From Methanospirillum hungatei (GTDB lineage: Archaea > Halobacteriota > Methanomicrobia > Methanomicrobiales > Methanospirillaceae), in contig QKDV01000074.1 of assembly GCA_003251955.1 (NCBI GenBank), forward strand, positions 1 through 10,156: a stretch of DNA of 10,156 nucleotides, given 5' to 3'. The notes under the pieces were generated by a model. That model ran no database searches. It had not been told where the DNA came from and was given only the letters and a program-made list of their open reading frames with translations. Below, piece by piece: positions 6,008 through 10,156 of the stretch. Made by a program: the position numbers and the translations under genes. How positions within the stretch are numbered: the first letter of the stretch is position 1; each line of letters begins with the position of its first letter.

Positions 6008-8230
6008 TTACTTTCTGCTCATTCCAGCCCAGACACACTGTCCGTATGAGATACAGCCGTCTCCAAGAGGATAATCTGTGTTTATCACAAGTTCCATCCC
6101 CCGTGCATACACCTCTTCTGCAATCGTTTTTCTGATTGCCTCGTTATAGGAGACTCCTCCAGACAACGCTACTTTTGTGTAACCACCACCATCAGCGGCG
6201 TCAGTTGCGAGTTGAGCAATACCACGAGCCAGGTTGTACTGGAATGAGGAGGCTATTTTTCTTATTACTCTGGCATCTCCACCAGACCTGATGTACTCAT
6301 CTCTGGCTATTTTGAGAAGAGAGGGTGTATTAAGGATCCTGCATCCTTCATTATTGCTAAAAGAGAGGGACCACAGTTCAGGTTTAACTCCCCAAGCTAC
6401 AGATTCTAACTTCATTGCCGGCTCTCCGTCATAGGTTTTCTGCCTGCAGATACCCAGGAGGGCTGCTGCTGCGTCGAGGATTCTCCCTGTACTGGTGGTT
6501 TCGACTGAGTTGAATCTCCTGCTAACCTGTTGATTAAGAATTCTGAGATCTGACTGACTCCATCCTCTCAAGGCCAGGATCTGCTCGATATTTTCATCCG
6601 GAAGAATTCCGTAAAGCATCCGTTCAGGGAATTTCGTTGCAAGATCCCCTCCTGGCATCAGAACAGGTTGCAGATGACCAACCCGCTTGAGGTCTGGGAT
6701 CTCACCTGAAAAGATCTCTCCTCCCCAGATGGTTCCATCACTCCCGTATCCGACTCCGTCGATAGCAATTCCAACACATGGTTCGTGGCAGGCAGCCGCA
6801 ATATGAGCCATATGGTGCTGGACAGGAACCAGTGTAGCACCGGTTTCTTCTGCCATCTCTTTTGCAAGGCGTGTTGAGAGGAACTGGGGGTGAAGATCAT
6901 GTGCAATTACCCTGATATCCGGGTGCAGCAGGTTTGAAAGTCTCTCAATCGTCTCTTCAAGGTATGAGAAGGTAGGAGGATTTCTTACGTTTCCCACGTG
7001 AGGTGAGGTTACAGTGAATCCGTCCCTGTATATAGTGATATTTGCATTGAGTTCTGGCCCGACTCCTAGAATTGATTCGCAACCTAGGTCGTGTGCTATC
7101 CTTCTTGGAGCAAGTCCCCGGGAGAGCCTGATGATATGACTTTTCCTTATTACGGAGTCATCACAGCGATTTACGATCTCCCTGTTGTGGGTAAGAATAT
7201 AACTAACAGTTCCTTTCAACCTTGTAACTGCCTGATCCAGATCTGTGATCATCGGGTACCCGGGAACATTTGCACTGGTCATGATCAGGAATGGGGCTTT
7301 AAGGGCGGCAAAGAGAAGATGATGCAACCCGGTATAAGGCAGCATGCAGCCAATAGTGTGCAGATTGCTCACGTGGGGGATGACCTTCATGTCTTTCTTG
7401 TCAAGAACCATGATCGGGGCAACCGGACTTTTCAGGGCAATTTCTTCTTCCTGTGAAAGATTTGTGAGATCACGGATAACCTTGAGTGGAGCCATGATGG
7501 CAAGAGGTTGCTCAGGTCTGCCGAGTCTCCGTTTAAGTTCACTCGCTGTGTCTCCAATACAGGCGATGTGAAACCCACCGATTCCCCTGATGGCTATGAT
7601 CGCTCCCTGGTCGAGAAGCATGGCTGCCTCCCTGATGGGATCTGGAACTGACAGAATCTCCCCGTCGCTCGAAAGGAGGGCTATTTGTGGCCCGCACGAA
7701 TTACAGGCGATGGTCTGGGCATGGTGCCTGCGAGAGAGTGGATCGGTGTATTCGGTGCTACACTCACAACATGGGGGGAATTCTGCCATTGCTGTACGTT
7801 CACGATCATATGGTAGCGATCTGATTATTGAGTACCGTGGTCCGCAGTTTACGCAGGATGTTGCAAAATAATCCTTATATCTACTATTCTTTTCGAAAAT
7901 ATCTGCGATACACTTATCACAGGTTGCGATATCTGGTGGAATCAGCCCACTGAAAGATCCCTGTGCACTTGGTATGATGGAAAATGAGTCTGGTCGTGGA
8001 TCGGTAAGAGGAAGAGTTTCAATCGAGTCTATTACTGAGAGAGGTGTGCCGGCTCTAACAAGTTCGAGAAATTTCTCGAACTGATCACCATAAGCGTTAA
8101 TTCGGACTTCTGATCCGGCATTCTGGACCGTTCCAACTATTCCAAGTTCTTGTGCTTTTGCATAGACAAAGGGCCGGAACCCCACTCCCTGTACGATACC
8201 CCTGATAATTATTCGGCCCTGTCTACCCAT
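6008..8230 (-). CDS. hypF: Carbamoyltransferase HypF ([NiFe]-hydrogenase maturation)
   Basis: Cytoplasmic enzyme that converts carbamoyl phosphate and ATP into a carbamoyl adenylate and transfers the carbamoyl group to the C-terminal cysteine of HypE, the first step in making the CN ligands of the [NiFe] active site. At 740 aa it is full length for the family. Domains in order: acylphosphatase (G-I-V-Q-G-V-G-F-R-P-F-V-Y at 11-23, R19 and N37 as expected); two zinc motifs C-x2-C-x18-C-x2-C (C104/C107/C126/C129 and C154/C157/C176/C179); YrdC-like domain (about 196-380, with MTSAN at 317-321 and DDSV at 357-360); Kae1-like domain (about 385-740) with H472-x3-H476, DGVGYG from D491, and LSGGVSYNEA at 689-698. 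In the YrdC-like domain the usual R-K-x-R-P-x-K-P is R-L-G-R-P-E-Q-P (235-242). The ATG at 8230 lies just downstream of a TATA box and has no strong ribosome binding site, so the mRNA is probably leaderless. No other hyp gene is in the window. Confidence 0.97.
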   Translation of the reverse strand: MGRQGRIIIRGIVQGVGFRPFVYAKAQELGIVGTVQNAGSEVRINAYGDQFEKFLELVRAGTPLSVIDSIETLPLTDPRPDSFSIIPSAQGSFSGLIPPDIATCDKCIADIFEKNSRYKDYFATSCVNCGPRYSIIRSLPYDRERTAMAEFPPCCECSTEYTDPLSRRHHAQTIACNSCGPQIALLSSDGEILSVPDPIREAAMLLDQGAIIAIRGIGGFHIACIGDTASELKRRLGRPEQPLAIMAPLKVIRDLTNLSQEEEIALKSPVAPIMVLDKKDMKVIPHVSNLHTIGCMLPYTGLHHLLFAALKAPFLIMTSANVPGYPMITDLDQAVTRLKGTVSYILTHNREIVNRCDDSVIRKSHIIRLSRGLAPRRIAHDLGCESILGVGPELNANITIYRDGFTVTSPHVGNVRNPPTFSYLEETIERLSNLLHPDIRVIAHDLHPQFLSTRLAKEMAEETGATLVPVQHHMAHIAAACHEPCVGIAIDGVGYGSDGTIWGGEIFSGEIPDLKRVGHLQPVLMPGGDLATKFPERMLYGILPDENIEQILALRGWSQSDLRILNQQVSRRFNSVETTSTGRILDAAAALLGICRQKTYDGEPAMKLESVAWGVKPELWSLSFSNNEGCRILNTPSLLKIARDEYIRSGGDARVIRKIASSFQYNLARGIAQLATDAADGGGYTKVALSGGVSYNEAIRKTIAEEVYARGMELVINTDYPLGDGCISYGQCVWAGMSRK

Positions 8231-8250
8231 TACTCATACAACAAACCTTT

Positions 8251-8263
8251 ATTTTTTTATAAG
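8251..8263 (-). promoter_or_regulatory. TATA box of hypF (possibly shared with the divergent operon)
   Basis: On the minus strand this reads CTTATAAAAAAAT, a good archaeal TATA box. Its centre is about 27 bases upstream of the hypF ATG, which places the expected transcription start at or within a few bases of the start codon. Read on the plus strand, the same tract (TTTTTATAAG) is about 29 bases before the TTG at 8288, so it could also serve the divergent operon. A second AT-rich block (8268-8277) lies closer to that TTG. Confidence 0.55.
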
Positions 8264-8287
8264 ACGTTATAATTATAGGGTTTTGAA

Positions 8288-8794
8288 TTGACGGGTCATA
8301 TTAGAATAGTTAATGATCCCGTAGAACTGGTTCCGCTTTTTGTCATCTTCAACAATACTGTTTATAAGAAGATTCTTGACATGCTCAACAAGAACTGGAT
8401 GACCAGGAGCGAGATCGGCGATGTGGTAGGGGAAGATGGAGTCCGGGAGTGTCTGCTTATCCTCAAGAAAGGCAGCCTCCTTGAAGAGAAGTGGCGCATG
8501 CCAGAACCGGGGAAAAAACCGGAGAAGGAGTATCGGGTAACCTATAGTAAATTCAGAGCAAATTTCCAGTGTAATTTCTCTGATCTTGCAGACCTGCTCG
8601 CAATTGCATTCTCTGAAGAATCTGAAATCGGAGTCAAAGGTGACAGCCTGGAGAGCGAGTTATCGCGTGGCAACTCCTCAATAAATGATATTGCCCGAAG
8701 GTTTAATGTGACACCGATATACATTAAAGGGGTGGCAAAACGGGTTCCACACCTCGATGTAAAGGGTCAGGGACTGGTAATACTTGAAGAATGA
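8288..8794 (+). CDS. Winged-helix DNA-binding protein (ArsR-like), TTG start
   Basis: Predicted 168-aa cytoplasmic transcription regulator; target and ligand unknown. Residues about 19-88 have the helix-turn-helix and wing layout of ArsR/MarR-type proteins: YKKILDMLNKN, then TRSEIGDVVG, a recognition-helix candidate GVRECLLILKKGSLLEE, and a basic wing (PGKKPEKEYRVT). Residues about 119-155 could form a second helix-turn-helix (SINDIARRFNVTPIYIKGVAKRV). The start is TTG at 8288: an in-frame TAG at 8276-8278 blocks any longer version, and the first in-frame ATG lies inside the DNA-binding domain. It is divergent from hypF and overlaps the next gene by 11 bases, so it is probably the first gene of a regulator-helicase operon. 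Divergent placement could mean it acts on the shared promoter region, but nothing in the sequence proves this. The family name is my judgement from the pattern. Confidence 0.8.
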   Translation: MTGHIRIVNDPVELVPLFVIFNNTVYKKILDMLNKNWMTRSEIGDVVGEDGVRECLLILKKGSLLEEKWRMPEPGKKPEKEYRVTYSKFRANFQCNFSDLADLLAIAFSEESEIGVKGDSLESELSRGNSSINDIARRFNVTPIYIKGVAKRVPHLDVKGQGLVILEE

Positions 8795-9590
8795 GGACGA
8801 GCCGGGATATACTATCCTGCGAAACAAACGGGATGTATCCCGATTTCAGATTCTTGTTGAGATAGCCGAGCATCAACCTGCAGTAAGGCAGCAGGAGATT
8901 GCGGGGATGCTCGGTGTTACACCACAGGCCATTTCTGAATACATCCGTGATCTCGTGGATGAGGGTATGATCAAAGCCCCTGGAAGGGGGCGGTATGAGG
9001 TAACCCGTGAAGGAATCGAGTGGATTCTTCAGAATGCTGAGATGCTTGAGACCTATGCCAAGCATGTCAGGCATGATATTATTCATCAGGTTTCGGTCTG
9101 GACAGCGATTGCAGCAGAAGATCTGAAGAAAGGTGACCGTGTCGGTGTGTACATGAAGGGGGGCATTCTGTATGCCTCCAGAATACTTACCACTGCAAAC
9201 GGTGAGATCGCGGTTGATACTCCAAAAGGGGAGGAGACCGGAGTTGCAAAGCTGGATGGGATCATCGATCACAGGGAGTCGACAGTCCAGGTCTGCAAGG
9301 TTCCAAGGGTCGAGAGAGGAGGCTCGCGAAATGTACAACTCGATCTGCTTGCCGAAGTCATAGGTGCAGTATCTGTTGTAGCCTGTGTTGGCCTTGAGGC
9401 CTGGGTCTCACTGAAGAAGATCGGACGTGTTCCAGATCTCTATTTTGGCTCACGGGAAGGTGCCATAGAGGCTGCCCTACATGGAATTCCCTGTGGTATT
9501 GTGATTGTTGATGAGTTCTTTACCGAGTTTTTGAAACAGCTCGAACAGGCAGAACTCAGTTATGAGATCCATGATCTGGTAGCGGCATGA
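8784..9590 (+). CDS. Winged-helix transcriptional regulator with large C-terminal domain (COG1497-like)
   Basis: Predicted 268-aa archaeal regulator. Residues 18-82 form a clear MarR-like winged helix: FQILVEIAEHQPAVRQQEIA, the recognition helix TPQAISEYIRDLVDEG, and a wing GRGRYEVT. Residues about 100-176 are rich in beta strands with glycine turns (DRVGVYMKGGILYASR). Residues about 185-268 look alpha/beta (NVQLDLLAEVIGAVSVVACVGLEA, DLYFGSREGAIEAALHGIPCGIVIVDE) and could sense a ligand. The layout fits archaeal COG1497 predicted regulators, as far as I recognise it. The start is TTG at 8784, inside the end of the preceding gene; an in-frame TAA at 8778-8780 excludes a longer form, and no in-frame ATG occurs before the winged helix. 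The stop TGA (9588-9590) overlaps the next ATG as ATGA. These overlaps imply translational coupling in one operon. Confidence 0.85.
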   Translation: MKNEDEPGYTILRNKRDVSRFQILVEIAEHQPAVRQQEIAGMLGVTPQAISEYIRDLVDEGMIKAPGRGRYEVTREGIEWILQNAEMLETYAKHVRHDIIHQVSVWTAIAAEDLKKGDRVGVYMKGGILYASRILTTANGEIAVDTPKGEETGVAKLDGIIDHRESTVQVCKVPRVERGGSRNVQLDLLAEVIGAVSVVACVGLEAWVSLKKIGRVPDLYFGSREGAIEAALHGIPCGIVIVDEFFTEFLKQLEQAELSYEIHDLVAA

Positions 9591-10156
9591 AGGCAATTGT
9601 ACAGCCGACTAAAAAGTACTATAAGATCCTTTTTTATGAAACCCATCATGTTAACGCGACTGCAATCATTGAGCTGATCGATACACCAAAAGGAATCAGA
9701 CCCTCCCATTACCGGATGAGACGAGGATCTGGTTCGGGGTACAGGAATCTGCCTACCCGGGATCTTGTCATTCATCTGAGACGGGCAAAAGTCCGCCTGA
9801 CCACCCCTGACGGGCCGTTCGAGGCATTCCTGCATGATCTTCAGATCCCATTCACCTATGTAGAACTCTGTCGTTTCTGCCTGATGGAAGACCGCATTGC
9901 AGAACTTGACCGGGATCAGGCCATCAAGTACGGTGAGAATGAGTTGATCTGCCTGCCATGTGCCCGGAAAGAACTCCGACGTGAACTCGGCCATATGGGC
10001 AGGCTTGGCAGGAACGCCCTCTCCCATCTAGACGAACTGCTGGACAAGTATCGAAGTGTCGACAGGGTGCTTGCAACCATCGAGCCTGGTGAGCATACCT
10101 TTGATCACACCCTCTATGACCGGCTGATTGCCCATCCTGTTGTTCAGACGAGCCGG
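9587..10156 (+). CDS. Zinc-ribbon N-terminus of a probable DUF5814-type DEAD/DEAH-box helicase (3' partial)
   Basis: The ATG at 9587 overlaps the preceding stop (ATGA), and the frame stays open for all 190 codons to the right edge. The visible part starts with a beta-rich segment (KKYYKILFYETHHVNATAIIELI), then a basic region with HYRMRRGSGSGYRNLPTRDLVIHLRRAKVRL. A four-cysteine zinc ribbon follows: C-R-F-C at about residues 102-105 and C-L-P-C at about 124-127. After it comes a helical stretch (ARKELRRELGHMGRLG, LSHLDELLDKYRSVDRVL). I recognise this arrangement as the region before the helicase core in archaeal Ski2-like proteins that carry DUF5814. No Walker A or DExD motif lies within the window, so the helicase call is inference from the N-terminal pattern. 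Likely role: ATP-dependent RNA or DNA unwinding in the cytoplasm. Confidence 0.65.
   Translation, partial: MKAIVQPTKKYYKILFYETHHVNATAIIELIDTPKGIRPSHYRMRRGSGSGYRNLPTRDLVIHLRRAKVRLTTPDGPFEAFLHDLQIPFTYVELCRFCLMEDRIAELDRDQAIKYGENELICLPCARKELRRELGHMGRLGRNALSHLDELLDKYRSVDRVLATIEPGEHTFDHTLYDRLIAHPVVQTSR

Noticed and set aside
5970..6010. Terminator for hypF on the minus strand
   Set aside because: The minus strand here carries an A tract and no T run, so I cannot support a minus-strand terminator.
6802..6822. Apparent loss of a metal-binding histidine in HypF (HHMAH where HHHAH is usual)
   Set aside because: The two metal-ligand histidines of the H-x3-H motif (472 and 476) are kept; only the middle residue differs.
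7091..7871. Several plus-strand open frames inside hypF
   Set aside because: hypF is full length with all domains on the minus strand; these frames are antisense shadows.
8724..9338. Minus-strand open frame of 204 codons
   Set aside because: It is antisense to the winged-helix regulators, whose domain signals are strong; the minus-strand translation shows no family pattern.
9560..10027. Minus-strand open frame of 155 codons
   Set aside because: The plus strand here encodes a zinc-ribbon protein in a coupled operon, and the antisense product has no recognisable motif.

Overview
The window reads as archaeal, most likely a methanogen of the order Methanomicrobiales (a Methanospirillum-like genome fits, but the genus is a guess). 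The grounds are large secreted proteins built from SBBP beta-propeller repeats, PKD, PEGA and dockerin modules; a GGTGA-type ribosome binding site; TATA-box promoters placed to give leaderless mRNAs; an oligo-T terminator; and a set of winged-helix regulators leading into a zinc-ribbon helicase-like protein. I see no rRNA, tRNA, CRISPR array, insertion sequence or phage gene.

Left block (1-5972, + strand): three consecutive genes for exported, Thr/Ser/Asn-rich surface proteins. The first is cut by the left edge. Its visible 1172 residues hold about five SBBP propeller blades, six PKD-type domains, a cohesin-like beta domain and a C-terminal dockerin with two complete calcium loops. The second (484 aa) and third (311 aa) share one plan: signal peptide, cohesin-like domain, Thr/Pro linker, PKD domain. 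The second adds two PEGA-type domains. Dockerin and cohesin-like modules in adjacent genes suggest a non-covalently assembled extracellular complex, which is the most interesting hypothesis in the window. The block ends in a T8 terminator.

Middle (6008-8230, - strand): a full-length hypF, the carbamoyltransferase that starts CN-ligand synthesis for [NiFe]-hydrogenase maturation. It converges on the surface-protein block. Its motifs are intact except that two usually conserved lysines of the YrdC-like domain are Leu and Gln.

Right block (8288-10156, + strand): divergent from hypF across a 57-bp AT-rich promoter region. Three tightly packed genes follow: a 168-aa winged-helix protein starting at TTG; a 268-aa winged-helix regulator with a large C-terminal region (COG1497-like), also starting at TTG and overlapping its predecessor; and the N-terminal 190 residues of a zinc-ribbon protein, probably a DUF5814-type DEAD/DEAH-box helicase, joined by an ATGA stop/start overlap and running off the right edge. 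This looks like one translationally coupled operon. Coding is almost continuous: the largest gaps are 58 bp (4979-5036), 57 bp (8231-8287) and 35 bp (5973-6007).
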